NCBI GenBank assembly: GCA_036186865.1 | Contig: AP025046.1 | Span: 33,550,439-33,614,438, forward strand | DNA from: Eustoma russellianum | Lineage: Eukaryota > Streptophyta > Magnoliopsida > Gentianales > Gentianaceae | Direction of reading: 5' to 3' | DNA: 64,000 nt | Notes under the pieces: model-generated | What the model saw: only the letters and a program-made list of their open reading frames with translations | What the model was told of the DNA's origin: nothing | The model's database searches: none | Part shown: piece by piece, positions 1 through 10,784 of the stretch | Numbering within the stretch: position 1 is the first letter of the stretch | How the letters are laid out: every line of letters starts with the position of its first letter | Translations under genes and position numbers: made by a program

Positions 1-742
1 TAGAGAAAGCTCCAAATGTTTTTCAAATATATTACTTTCTTCAAAAGGACAGTTGAGCCTTCAAAGGACAGAGAGCCAAAAATCTTCAGGGAGAGTTCAC
101 CCAAGTCAAAATGCAACATGCAAAAAGGGCCTAAGCGAGCTACTGCTTAAAAACGGAGATGTCTGTGCCGTGAGAGGTATGAAATGCCTTCCCAATATAC
201 CTTCCATCTAAATTTTATTATTGTTCAAGACAAATTCATCCAAAGTGGAACATATCTCCATCATGTTATGAATCAAATCCCTTTGTAGATATTGAGGATT
301 AAGAAATTCAGAAGGAAAAGAAAATGGAGTTTTCGAAGGGAAGAGGAGGAAGACTCTGGTATGAATGGAGAGAGAGAAGGAAGATAGAAAGATGATGTAT
401 GAAAAAATCTGAGAAAAGAAAGATAGTGTGGGGTGTTTAAGAGGGAAGAGTTAGGGTGTCTAAAGGAAAAAGGACGAAATAGGGTGGCGTGAAAGTAACT
501 TGGATGTCGTGAAAGGAGTATGGATGTCCACTGTTTATCGAAAACGAGGAACAAGAAAAATTGAATTTTTTAGAAAAATTGAATTTTTTATGCTTTTCTG
601 GGGACAACCAGCCTTGTAACGTACGCCAGGCAACGTGGACAATTTCCTTCCACATCTACTTTATTATCAAAGACTGTGCGTTGCCACTTTCAAATATGGC
701 AAAAAATTTTGTTCCTTCCAGAAGCCTGGAAAAATTAAACAA

Positions 743-804
<62 letters not shown>

Positions 805-1010
805 GTCTTCTTTCCCTGCACATTATATTTTATCCTCAATCATGCGCCCTTTAATTTCTTTAGCTCCTGACATTCTTCTCTCTCAGTAAATATTGGCAAG
901 ATGAAATCCAAAAGGGACCACACCATTCTCTTTGATTGAACCTTGAGCCAACCATTTCTTTATTTCATAATTGTGGGTTGAAACGTAATTTTTCAAGATG
1001 TATACATCTG
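1..1010. other. AT-rich intergenic DNA, no gene seen
   Basis: I see no conserved domain, RNA gene or transposon terminus here. Short ORFs on both strands are low-complexity (Ser/Phe/Leu or Tyr-Ile repeats) and look like chance frames. The only clear structure is the TA microsatellite listed separately. Confidence 0.6.
744..802. repeat. (TA)n microsatellite
   Basis: An uninterrupted alternation of A and T for about 58 bp. Reading frames through it give artificial Tyr-Ile repeats that should not be annotated as proteins. Confidence 0.95.
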
Positions 1011-1328
1011 TCAAAGATACAATACTTCCATCCTTGTACGGAAGAACAAAATAATTAAATAAAAAACCTCGATTTCAATCTCCAACCTGCAACTCGATTT
1101 CCTGTGAAGAAAAGATGAGCAATTTGAGAGCAATTTGTAGACCCCAAGGCCAGTTTTTAGTTGCAGCTCAGCAGTAAAGATTAGGGGTTTCACTCTGAAG
1201 AACCCTAACAATTTTCTCGGTTTTTTCATCGCCTTCGGTTTTTCATTTTCAGCTCCCCTTTCTTCTAGGTTATTAGATTCTTCATGAAGTAAAGAATCTT
1301 GAGTTGGAAGATGGGAATGATTCTGCAT
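1011..1328 (-). other. Unrecognised ORF, possible first exon
   Basis: An open frame of 105 codons. The N-terminal half is hydrophilic (acidic, then a Lys-rich stretch KAMKKPRK); the C-terminal half is hydrophobic. I do not recognise it. It points away from the exon-like ORF at 1504-1695, so the two could flank a shared promoter of about 170 bp, but no TATA box or splice site decides this. It may be chance. Confidence 0.2.
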
Positions 1329-1503
1329 AGAAGGATGGTTGTCATGGCTTCCGCCAATTTCTTCTTGGTTTCACTTTTTCTACAATCTAAAACCTAAACG
1401 ACACAGTATGTCTTGCCAGCTGTCTTCTACGTAAATAAGGCTCTAGAGTCATAATCATGGCAGTTTTTTCAGAAATACCTGTTTCCTTTTAAAAACAACA
1501 CTT

Positions 1504-1695
1504 TTGGAGCAACCTCTCGCAGTACAGACCAATGTAGCAATGGCGGAGCATGATTTTAGAGATTCTTCAGTGGTTCAGTGTCTTGGGTTCAACCATTGCC
1601 TAGAAATAATGCATCTACAGCAAGAAGCAAAGAAGATGCCCATCCGAGCTATTATGGCAAGTATAGGTAACTTTTCTATAGTTCCATCACACTGA
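1504..1695 (+). other. Unrecognised exon-like ORF
   Basis: A 63-codon frame with balanced, protein-like composition (for example FRDSSVVQCLGFNHCLEIM and QQEAKKMPIRAIMAS), unlike the low-complexity chance ORFs nearby. A possible splice donor (GTAACT) lies inside it after the MPIRAIMAS segment, which would make it an exon. No matching family is recognised. It could be a fragment of a real gene broken by the retrotransposons immediately downstream. Confidence 0.28.
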
Positions 1696-2900
1696 CAAAG
1701 GTATATCAAACTAATGACCAGTAACGTTAATTCTTAGCTCTTATTATTCCTTAAATATGTGATGTTTTATATTTATGCTGAAAAGTATACTAGACCCAAA
1801 AATCATTGATAAATGTTTAATTGTTGAGTCATAGGTAAACAAAAGATAATCATCTTATTAAGAAAACAAGATTGCAGTGGAGATCGTCATACTTGAGAAC
1901 TAAAAATATTTGGTAGTCCTCTAGGATTGCTTGTAATTATAACCTATCTTTTAGTTTTTTTTCCTGGTGTTACTTAGACCTCTTATTCTTCAGTTATTTA
2001 GTATTAGTTGTCTTGTATATTCTACTTAATTCTGTTTGTTGTGGTTTATTGCCATTGTTAAAGAGGTTATACAGCTTTGCCTCATCACTAAACAAATATT
2101 GATCAGTAGCAATTGGAGTCTTAGATCATGTCAAAAGTAATGCAAGTAGGAACATCTGTATAACATGAATAAGTGCAGGACATCTGCAACTATTTTTTCT
2201 ATAATCTACAGGTCAGATACTGGAGTGTGATTGGGTGTAATTTGTTAATTGAATGATCAATAGAAACTAGCCTACCACCAAATGCATGACATACATCTCA
2301 ACTGTCATTGTAAGGAAAAGCGAGAGCCTTTAATAATATCCATTTGATCATGCCATCACTTGTTTGCTAGTTTTTTGGTGAATAATGTGGCTTTATCTGT
2401 AACTTGTGAATCCTATATGCTGAACCATATCTTTTTTCCTGAAACTTTTTCACAGAATTCAAAGGCTCACTCTAGGCTTCGTATTCATTAGAATTGATTT
2501 ACTTCCTCTTATACTTTGATGAAAACTTAAAATTACTGTATTATTTCATATTGCTTACGAAAATTTCAAGATTGTTCAAGTTTTTAGGTATTTGAAGAAT
2601 GCAGCAGATGAAAGACTCCTAGAAAATTACAGACAGAAGTACACAAGAATTCGCATATGATGAATATGAGTAACTTGAAAGCAGAGACCATTGATGGAAG
2701 ATATAAGACGGAGGAACTTCAGGACCAGAGGATGCCGCCGAAATGAAGGAACAACGTTTGCAAAAATTTTTGTTGTGAAAAAGAATGTTGCAAGAAGGCG
2801 AGTCTAGAAGGAGCCGAAGCCTCAGCCTAAAACAAATTGAATAAAGGACAAAAGCGTACCAGTTTTTTAAAGTTCTTTTTTGGTACATGAAGAATGTCCC
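1696..2900 (+). other. Intron-like AT-rich stretch then degenerate exon-like text
   Basis: 1696-2580 is AT-rich with no coding signal. From about 2587, after a pyrimidine-rich TTTTTAG, short open segments appear in changing frames (NAADERLLENYRQKYTRIR, then LKAETIDGRYKTEELQDQR, then MKEQRLQKFLL). They look like one charged, possibly helical, protein interrupted by frameshifts. I do not recognise the family. This may be the 3' part of the same broken gene as 1504-1695. Confidence 0.25.
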
Positions 2901-2929
2901 GAGTCAAGAAATTCAGACACGGAAGCCTA

Positions 2930-3192
2930 CAAGCTAAAATTGATACGAGAAGTGGTATAAGTGATGTAACTAAACTCAGGACATTGACATTGGGACTTTA
3001 TGAAGAATTATGGCTAAGAGAAGTGATGCAAGATATGGACTCTTCATCGAAAAAAATTTAAGATAAAATCATCAAGCTGGATTTTGTTTCAAGACCATTT
3101 GACGGATATCAAAAAGGGTTTCTATTAAAGTTCTTTAAGTCTTAGTTTTCAAGCTTGGTTGTATTAATACCTACAACCAGCTTGAGGGAGAG
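2930..3192 (+). pseudogene. Ty1/copia RNase H tail and PPT, remnant
   Basis: Around 2962-3030 the forward strand reads KLRTLTLGLYEELWLREVMQD, which resembles the RNase H segment AELRALTLGICEGIWIQRVL of the copia element at 12.3 kb. Near 3150-3190 it reads like the usual copia pol C-terminus, ending in the purine-rich tract GAGGGAGAG immediately before an LTR. Several stops and shifts are present. It is the 3' end of a copia element whose remainder is missing. Confidence 0.6.
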
Positions 3193-3508
3193 TGTAGAAA
3201 TATACAAGAAAATACACGTATAAATAGTACATATATGTTTACATCAGTAGTATAGTATCTTTGGGTATAAGTACATTTATCCTTTATCCTTTATTCTTTG
3301 GTAGTCATTAAGTAGATGAATTATTTATTTATCTGTAGAATAGAGCCGTTAGAATAGAGCCGTTAGAGGCTGACTGCAAGTTGTAAATATAGCTGTTGGT
3401 AGCTTAAACTCCTTCTTTATAAGAAGAGTTCTTTGTACTTCAAAGTGTGGATAAGTCTGAATAATACATTAAGATTCAGCCTCCAATTTATTCTTCAATA
3501 TTTCTACA
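3193..3508 (+). repeat. Ty1/copia LTR (3' LTR of a fragment)
   Basis: Starts TGTAGAAATAT and ends ATATTTCTACA: an 11-bp perfect terminal inverted repeat with TG...CA ends, 316 bp in all. It is preceded by a polypurine tract, so it is a 3' LTR in plus orientation. A doubled AGAATAGAGCCGTTAG motif lies inside. The sequence after it belongs to a different copia family in the opposite orientation. Confidence 0.8.
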
Positions 3509-3539
3509 CATCCGACCCCCATACCCTGCCATAGGCGGG

Positions 3540-3800
3540 CCTCTAAGGCAATGTGGTAATGTTGTTGAAGTGTTTTGTCTAGATATTCAGATGCATTGTC
3601 TGACCTTAATATCTTGACTTTAGTACTAAACTAATTATGTACAAGTTTACAGAAGGTCCTGAATATGTTTCCTACTTTAGATTTATGTTTCACTAGATGA
3701 ACCCATGTTACCCGTGTGCGATCATCCACAAATGTGACAAACCACCTTGTTCCACCAATGTTGGTGACTTAAGATGACCCCCAAATATCGATATATGCTA
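3540..3800 (-). pseudogene. Copia integrase core fragment
   Basis: The minus strand carries an integrase-core pattern (RWFVTFVDD followed by TRVTWVHLVKHKSKV) close to the segment at 9.3 kb on the plus strand. It holds the first catalytic Asp region and the start of the second, with broken frames and no complete DDE core. Confidence 0.6.
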
Positions 3801-4070
3801 GGCAGAATTGTTGTGTTTCTTAGGATTTATTAGGGTTTGTATGCCTAGTGTGTTTAACTAGTTGGCATGTTTCTGTTCTTAAGTTAGTTGGCATGTTTCG
3901 CATGTAAGTAAATCAGAATCAACATTAATAAAGAAATCAGGAAACAATTTCTTTAAATATTGAAAGTATGGGTGTCATAGCCTCCTATGCCAGAGTATGA
4001 TCTAACTAGAGACTTTACATTTATTTTGGTCTAACTAGCTAGGGACTTTGACTTATTCATGTCTAATAGG

Positions 4071-4661
4071 CTACTGTGTGTCTCTAAAGATGCATGTGTT
4101 TGGTGGATCATCTTGAAGAAGAAACAATCCTCTTATATATTTAGTACAGCCAATCCTTGTTTTCAAACCGGTGCCCTGAAAGTGACATGCATTGGGTGAG
4201 AATTTAGCAGTGCATTGAGTATCTTTTACTAGTTTTCTCACAGACAGAAGGTTAAATCCTAAATCTGGTATATGTATTACATCTCTTAGTATCATGTTAG
4301 GATTCAGTTTTACTGATCATTTCTCTATGATATTCCTAGAAGTACCATCAACAAGATTTACATATTTAGGGATAAGTTCAATATAGTCATTTATAATAGT
4401 ATCTTCATTGGTCATGTGATTAGAAGCTCCCGAATCAATAATCCAGGATTGGTTCTGATCACATATGTTGCTTGTGCTGGACATATATGCTTGGATGAGT
4501 TCATGAGAATCTCCTTCCTTTTTATTGAGGAGTTGCAGCAATGCCTCAATCTGATTTTTCGTGGAGAGGGATATGCCCCCAAGATTTTCAGGGACAATCA
4601 TATTGCTATATATGTTAGAGAAATCTCTTACCCTAAATGACCTCCAGCTGGTAGTATTCAC
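4071..4661 (-). pseudogene. Copia protease / GAG-pre-integrase fragment
   Basis: Contains WIIDSGASNHMT, the copia aspartic protease active site (D-S-G), followed after a stop by the VIHIPDLGFNLLSV strand typical of the region between protease and integrase. The frame is broken near 4317-4295. It lies directly downstream of the gag fragment in the same orientation. Confidence 0.75.
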
Positions 4662-4795
4662 TGTGCTGGATGTTTTCTAGTTGGATTTGGGTGGTCTACT
4701 GTCTTTTCCCTCTGCATGTTTCAATTTCCAACATTCACAAAAGTATGCTCATATTTTTTGCAGTAGGGCCTGCCATTATTGGGCTGAGTGGTAAT

Positions 4796-5564
4796 CTAGA
4801 AGCAAATCCTTTTTGTTGTAAGGGCTAAACATTCACTGAATGATGAAGGTATCGTGGTTAATATGTGTTTCCTTCGACTTTCCTCATGTCTGACTTTGGA
4901 GAAGGCTGTTTTTAGGCTACGCGGGGGTTTGGTTCCAAGAATCTTCCCCCTGACTCCATCAAGTTCTGTATTCAGTCCAATAAGGAATCTGAATACTCTC
5001 TTTGTTTCAATGATTTCTTTGTACCTCTGTGAATCAGTAGTACAAGTCCAGGTATAGACCTCAAAGACATCAAGGTGTTGCCACGCCCTGGCTAGCTGAG
5101 TGAAATACTTGGCGACAGCCATCTCACCTTGCTTATGATCCTGTTAGGCCTCTATTCATATAGCTCTGAGGTATTGTCCTTTTTGGAGTACATTTCCTCG
5201 GCAGTTGCCCAAATCTCATTAGCGATTGAACAGATAAGGAAAACCTCACTAATATCGGATGTCATAAACCCAACCAGCCATGACATAACCATGTTGTTGT
5301 CCACCTTCCAGCCCTTATATTTAGGATCATCAGTTGATGGAGGTTTAAAAGGGGGCCAAAGAGTTAGTCCTCCTTGTCATTTCCAGTGATAAACATATCC
5401 ATGACTTTTGACCAGGAGAGATAATTATTATCATTAAGTTTATGGCTGGAAATGACCATCGCGATACCATCATAGTAAGTAGAAATAAACCATGCACCAG
5501 TGTCATTGCCTGGAATGAAAAAGTGTTCAATGACACTTGATGTAGCTGAGGTTTCTGTATCCAT
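4796..5564 (-). pseudogene. Copia gag (UBN2-type) fragment
   Basis: Gag begins at a Met at 5564 (MDTETSATSS). It has the copia gag signature LNDNNYLSWSKVMDMFITG and, in 5122-4796, the second half of the UBN2-type gag domain (RFLIGLNTELDGVRGKILG and FSKVRHEESRR). At least one frameshift separates the halves. The closest relative in the window is the gag at 7.4-8.2 kb. Confidence 0.75.
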
Positions 5565-5608
5565 TCTAAACAAGAGATAAATGTGAAGTGATGGTTTTAA
5601 GGCTCTAA

Positions 5609-5620
5609 GGCTCTGATACA
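5609..5620 (-). promoter_or_regulatory. Primer binding site (tRNA-Met type)
   Basis: The minus strand reads TGTATCAGAGCC next to the LTR end. This is the plant copia primer site TGGTATCAGAGCC with one or two changes. Confidence 0.7.
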
Positions 5621-5904
5621 TTAGAGATAAAGAAGAGGTAGTCTCATATTAATTAACTTAATAGAATACATACCCTTATTCATAATCTAACCATAGACTG
5701 ATGAGATATCAATCTGATCTCTGTATTTTAGGCAACTATTTGAATCTAGACTATGAGATCAATGTAATCTCTTATTTACGGAAATCATATATACACCCTT
5801 AATAAACCTAATCTGATCAAATCATTACTATACTATCTAAATATGGTAACATATAATACATTTACTCTAGCGTATATTCCTATTCACCCGTGTCCATTCC
5901 TACA
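5621..5904 (-). repeat. Copia 5' LTR, reverse orientation
   Basis: On the minus strand it runs from TGTAGGAATGG at 5904 to the primer site. It is about 283 bp and very AT-rich. The 3' boundary is set by the primer site, because the expected CA end has decayed to AA. Its sequence is unlike the LTR at 3193-3508. Confidence 0.6.
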
Positions 5905-6482
5905 ATAAATGTGAACACTTTGTTAAGGAACAAAGTTTCGCATCAAATTCCCCGCCTCACACAAACTGCACACACAAAAAGAAGCCATAAAATAACATGC
6001 ATGTTGCTACTGATGTGGGTTGTCTATCGATTTTCCTTTCTATAGCCACTTTGCAGTTTGCTAAGTCCACAGAGCACAGACTTGCTATGGAGCTTGGATA
6101 TGGTTTCCAATCAAAGAAGTGCCATTCCTTTTTATACTATACAGGCTTGTTTCGACTATAAAAGCGCAAATAACAAGGTTTCAAGATCTCACAAGCCCAA
6201 ACTAGTGAATTTATTGAATAGTATGATAGTCTAAAGTTGTACTACCCTTCGCCATTTTCTTTTGCCACGATTTTAACTTCCACAGATTGCTTTTCCTTAA
6301 GTTGCATACATCAAGTAGTCAGTTTACGAAATTTTCTTTATTTATGTATACTTCAGAGAATAAAATACCACAAATTTAGTGGGGAAACTAGGAATTGCAA
6401 CTATTAAATAAACATTCAGCTATTATCAAAATATTATCAAACTTAATGCGATTTTGACGACAAAAATTGTTGTATTTAGGGG
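5905..6482. other. Spacer between two copia elements, no gene recognised
   Basis: AT-rich. A short forward frame at about 6045-6170 (TLQFAKSTEHRLAMELGYG) has protein-like composition but no start or recognisable family. No DRP2 C-terminal exon was found on the minus strand here, although the truncated dynamin gene points this way. Confidence 0.4.
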
Positions 6483-6747
6483 TGTAGAAAAATGTAAATA
6501 TACATTAGTATACATTAGTATAAGGTGTAGTGTATATACGGTAGTTCATTGATGTACAAAAAAGAGAAAAGAGCCGTTAGGCTCCATATAGCCGTTAGGA
6601 GTCCAGTTGGTATATATATATGTTGCACACCTCTGCAACGGTAGGTCTTTTAAGATTAATTCTCTGTATCAGCTTATTGAATAGAAGGATAATATTCTTT
6701 GTTCAAATATTGTTAATTTGTGAGATTCAATTCTCACTCATTCTTCA
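6483..6747 (+). repeat. 5' LTR of copia 6.5-12.9 kb
   Basis: Starts TGTAGAAAAATG and ends CATTCTTCA just before the primer site. It contains two AGCCGTTAG motifs and a TATATATATG stretch that may act as a TATA box. Confidence 0.88.
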
Positions 6748-6752
6748 AGTTA

Positions 6753-6765
6753 TGGTATCAGAGCC
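6753..6765 (+). promoter_or_regulatory. Primer binding site, tRNA-iMet
   Basis: TGGTATCAGAGCC, the standard plant copia primer site complementary to the initiator Met tRNA 3' end, 5 bp after the 5' LTR. Confidence 0.9.
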
Positions 6766-7409
6766 CAGAGAAGAAATTTCAGTTATTTGATTCTGGGCAA
6801 AAGGGATTCTTCGTTCAGCTACATTTCATCAAAGTCAAGTGAAAAAAGATATTTCATCGCAGAACCCAGCAAGGTGCAAGAAAGAAAAAGGTTGAAAACG
6901 ACACAGTTTTTTTTAAGGAAAGAAAAGGGGAAAGTAGTGCACGTGACCAATCCACCATCTCAAAGTTTTAAAGTTTTAAATTTTTTAAATTCTCCACTAT
7001 CTTGGCAAACTCACTCGGTGGAGTACAATCCAGATATCCAGATCTATCGAAAATACTTTTTCAACAATATTTTTTCTTTTTTCGCTCAAAAACCAAGGCC
7101 ACGTGTTGCCCATCCATAAAATCAACGCAAAAGTATACGTCACAAATGCGACGCGTCAATGTAGCTTTTTTTCTCGGTTGTAACACATCAATTTCATCTC
7201 TTTTTCTCCTCAGCAGTAAACTTCGTTTTCCACTCCTTTTACTTGTATGATTCCTTACTTTTCTCATTTGCATTTTTCAAAACATATCATCCCAAGGCAT
7301 CTGCATGTGATGTCGTCTTCACCTATTCACTCTTCATCTTCATCAGCTCTCCTTCTCCATCTTCCTTTGAACTTCTTGTCTTCCTTTGTTTAGTTCTCAA
7401 TCTCTCAAA

Positions 7410-8390
7410 ATGACGGAACAAAGTGAAGTCACATCCAATACAGAAAGGCCTCTTCTTTCTCCTATGCTTGATACTGTCCGCGTCAATATAGTAAAACTTA
7501 ATGGGAACAACTATCTGGCTTGGAGCCGTGCTATTGAGCTCTTTGTTACTGGGAAAGGGAAGAAGGATTACTTGCTGGGAAAAATCGAGATACCTGCTGA
7601 AAGTGAGTCAAAATTCCAGGCATGGGAGGCTGAAAATTCTATGCTCATGTCTTGGATTCTGGGATCCATAAATCCAGAAATTAGTGAAACCTTCATGTTG
7701 AATAATACGGTGGAGGAAATTTAGAAAGCAACAAAAAAGATGTACTCCAAAAAGGATAACATTTCTGAACTTTATGAGCTTAAAGCTCAACTAAAGGAAA
7801 TCAAACAAGGAGAGCAGACGGTGACAAAGTATTATGGAAATCTCTCGCATATATGGCAACAGATTGATTCACTTGAAGTGTTTAAGTGGAGTGGACCAAC
7901 GGATGGACAAATCTACAAAGGAATCAAAGAAACAGAAAGAATTTTTAGTTTCCTTGTGGGCTTACATAAAGATTTTGATGCAGTGAGAAGTAGAGTTTTG
8001 GGAACTACACCTCTTTCAAGTATGACTGCAGTATTTTCTCAAGTTCGGCAAGAGGAAGGTCGGATAAAGATGATGATGGGAACTGGATCATCTATAGTCA
8101 ATGATTCTTCAGCCTCTGCTTTGGTAGGTGAAACCAAAGAAGATAATAAGAATCCAACTCAATCTACAACTGGCTTGTTGGCAAAAAAAAGGGGTTCACT
8201 AAAAAATACTGTCGATACTGTCAGAGTCCTGGACATCTGATTGAAGAATGCTACAGACGTCCAGGGTCAAACATTAAACCTCCCTACAGACAAAATCAAA
8301 ACCAGCTCAGGAATCAGAATCAACCGTGGAAGTCTGATAACTTTACCTCAAAAGCTGACCAGCATAACAACTGGAGAAACTCCAAAGTCA
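7410..8390 (+). pseudogene. Copia gag (UBN2 domain, zinc knuckle)
   Basis: The start is the Met at 7410 (MTEQSEVTSN). The N-terminal motif LNGNNYLAWSRAIELF and the UBN2-type region (LYELKAQLKEIKQGEQTVTK, FLVGLHKDFDAVRSRVLG) mark copia gag, which packages the RNA. A stop at 7722-7724 breaks the frame and is followed by the same frame from 7740. Near 8200-8260 a shifted frame reads CRYCQSPGHLIEEC, a CX2CX4HX4C zinc knuckle, so a frameshift lies just before it. Confidence 0.85.
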
Positions 8391-8392
8391 AT

Positions 8393-8965
8393 ATGGCTAA
8401 TGCTGGACAGGAAAGCACCTTCAATGAATGTCCTGAAGATACTTCCAATCAAAAGTTAACTCAGGATCAAATTTATGTGTTGTCCAAACTTCTCAAGCAC
8501 CAGCTGAATGATGAGAGCATACCACAGAATAGAGCAACTATTGCTGCTACTGTTGCAAGCACCAGTGGTAACGGTAAGGGTTGTATCTGGGTCATTGACT
8601 CCGGAGCAACCGATCATATGAGCTCGGAAATATCTTTATTTGATGAATATAAATTATTCCATAGTCCAAAACGGGTAAAAATAGCTAATGGAGTTGGACT
8701 GGAAATTGTTGGAAAAGGGAACATCCTCTTATCTCAGAAACTTAGGCTTAAAAATGTTCTGCATGTTCCTAAATTAAAGTGTAACCTTATATCAGTGGGT
8801 AAAATGATGATAGATAATGACTGTCTAACTGTGTTTTGTCCTACTAACTGTTACTTCCTTCCTTTCAACTGCTTTCAGGGGAAAGCATTGAAGGAGGAAG
8901 CATTGGAGTGGAAGACTGGTCATGATAGATACCAAGATGGATTGTTTCTTTTGCCACATAAATAA
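8393..8965 (+). pseudogene. Copia protease region
   Basis: Contains CIWVIDSGATDHMSS, the copia aspartic protease with the D-S-G active site, then LRLKNVLHVPKLKCNLISVGK leading towards integrase. This segment is open for 190 codons and ends with a stop just before the palindrome at 9025-9058. Confidence 0.85.
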
Positions 8966-9024
8966 GGATATTTTGAAGACTCTTCTAGGATATATTCTTG
9001 TATGAACATCATTACTGATGACTC

Positions 9025-9058
9025 TTCTAGTATAGTTCAGATCTGAACTATACTAGAA
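9025..9058. repeat. 34-bp perfect palindrome in copia pol
   Basis: The two 17-base halves are exact reverse complements around the centre AGATCT (left arm TTCTAGTATAGTTCAGA). It lies at the protease-integrase junction, where the frame is already broken, and could extrude as a hairpin with no loop. It is not part of the normal copia coding text. Confidence 0.9.
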
Positions 9059-9069
9059 TACGTCTTATT

Positions 9070-10203
9070 TTGACATGGCATTCTAGGTTAGGACATCCTA
9101 ACTTCATGTATTTGAAACGCCTTAAACCTGATTTGTTTGATGGAGTGAGTCTGGATTCATTGCATTGTGAAACATGTTTTTTTGCAAAACAAACTAGGAG
9201 TCAGTATACACCTAAGCCGTATAAAGCAAGTAGTCCATTTAATCTCATTCACTCCGACATATGGGGTCCCTCTAGAGTCTCAAATATGAATGGAAGCAGG
9301 TGGTTTGTAATTTTTGTGGATGACCATAGTAGACTGACTTGGGTATATTTGATGAAGCACAAATCAGACTTCTAAAAGATTCTTAAGGTATTTGTTACTC
9401 TAATACGAAATCAGTTTGGTGAAACCGTTAAGACCTTTCGGTCAGATAATGGGGCAGAATTCTTGGACACTGAGGTACAATCTTTCTTGTCTGGTTTGGG
9501 AATACATCACCAAACATCAAATGTGTATACTCCATAGCAAAATGGAGTTGCTGAAAGAAAACATAGGCACGTTCTTGAAGTAGCTAGAGCTATTATGTTC
9601 TCTATAAATGTGCTTAAGTTTTTGTGGGGCGAAGCAGTACTAACTGCGGCCTATCTAATTAACAGAATGCCCTCCAGAGTTCTTGGGTATAAAACCCCAA
9701 GACAAACATTATTAGAAGTATTTCCACATACCCATCTCATTCCAGAGGTTTCATTTAGAACATTTGGCTGCACTGTGTATGTTTTTTTAGCCCCATACCC
9801 GAAGTAAATTAGACTGTAAATCTATGAAGTGTATATTCATAGGGTATTCTAATACACAAAAGGGTTATAAATGCTATTATCCTACCACTAGAAAAGTATA
9901 TGTGTCGCTAGATGTGGTATTTGATGAGTTACAACCTTACTATCCGAGATCTCAGTCAACTAACCCTATAGCATATGAATACTGGAATGTTATTGACAAA
10001 CATGTTGCTCACAGTGAAAATCTTAGTACTGTGACCGATATCCAGGAAACACAGAACATGACAGAAACAGAACGACCTCAGGAAATTTTCTCAGCAGTGG
10101 AGGATCAAAGGAGAGGACTTACAGAAGGCACGGAGATGACAAGGTGTGAAGAGCTTGAAAAACAGGCCTCATCCTCATCACCATTATTTAAGGTATATTC
10201 TAG
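9070..10203 (+). pseudogene. Copia integrase
   Basis: Begins with the HHCC zinc region (WHSRLGHPNFMYLKRL to LHCETCFFAKQ), then the catalytic core with D (HSDIWGPSR), D (RSDNGAEF) and E (NGVAERKHR). Stops at 9373-9375 and 9535-9537 interrupt it; the second falls just before the E motif. The C-terminal part includes KCIFIGYSNTQKGYKCY. It continues to the MITE insertion site. Confidence 0.85.
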
Positions 10204-10784
10204 CAGTGTTGTTAGAGGCGCGGGGCGCACCGAGGCGATAGCTGTGAAAATTTGGGGCGCGGGACGACGGGGCGCGCGCCCCATGAATCGGGGCGCCCCA
10301 AAGTCATTATAATTTTAATTTTACAACACATACAAAATAATTAAGTAACAATAATTAACCAAGCAATTATATTATCCCAAATACTACCCAAAACTAACCA
10401 ATCCTTTTAAAACAATTCTCAACTTCAAATGCATAATACAAAGAAATACCGGCGGCGAGCGATTGAGGTGTGCGATGTCGGGTCGGGACTAGGTCGCATG
10501 CGTCGACTGTTTTGAGGCTTTTTTGTTTTGCAGCGATTGTTATATTTAGGTTTTTAGGGGTTATATTTAGGTTTTTTTTAATAAAAGAAATTACTGTTTT
10601 GGAATTACTATTTTTTTTAAAAAAAAATTCCTGAAGCCATGCGCTTCATGCGCCTCATGCGCCTCGAACGCGCCCCGCCTCGCTTCAGGTAAGTCGCACG
10701 CCTCGGTAGACTTGTGGCGCATTAAGCTGCGCCTCGTGCGCCCCGCGCCCCGGGCGCGCCCCAGGCGCGCCTCTAACAACACTG
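10204..10784. mobile_element. hAT-type MITE, GC-rich, nested in copia
   Basis: A 581-bp insertion with perfect 19-bp terminal inverted repeats CAGTGTTGTTAGAGGCGCG at both ends. It is flanked by an exact 8-bp duplication TATTCTAG (10196-10203 and 10785-10792). An 8-bp duplication and CAGTG-type ends are hallmarks of the hAT superfamily. It encodes no transposase. Both subterminal zones are dense in GGCGC/GCGCC, in contrast with the AT-rich middle and surroundings. Confidence 0.93.

Larger units (their letters stand above)
3509..5904 (-). mobile_element. Ty1/copia 5' half, reverse orientation
   Basis: On the minus strand the order is 5' LTR (5904 to about 5621), tRNA-Met-type primer site, gag, protease and part of integrase, as in copia. 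The element stops at about 3509, where it abuts the unrelated plus-strand LTR. RT, RNase H and the 3' LTR are missing. Multiple frameshifts show that it is dead. Confidence 0.8.

Noticed and set aside
561..889. Two plus-strand ORFs with long Tyr-Ile repeats
   Set aside because: Pure translation of the (TA)n microsatellite.
6045..6170. Possible dynamin or other exon left of the copia
   Set aside because: Forward frame has no GED motif and is on the wrong strand for the dynamin gene; left as unrecognised.
10591..10782. Arg/Ala-rich minus-strand ORF in the MITE
   Set aside because: Frame through GC-rich subterminal repeats; no transposase similarity.
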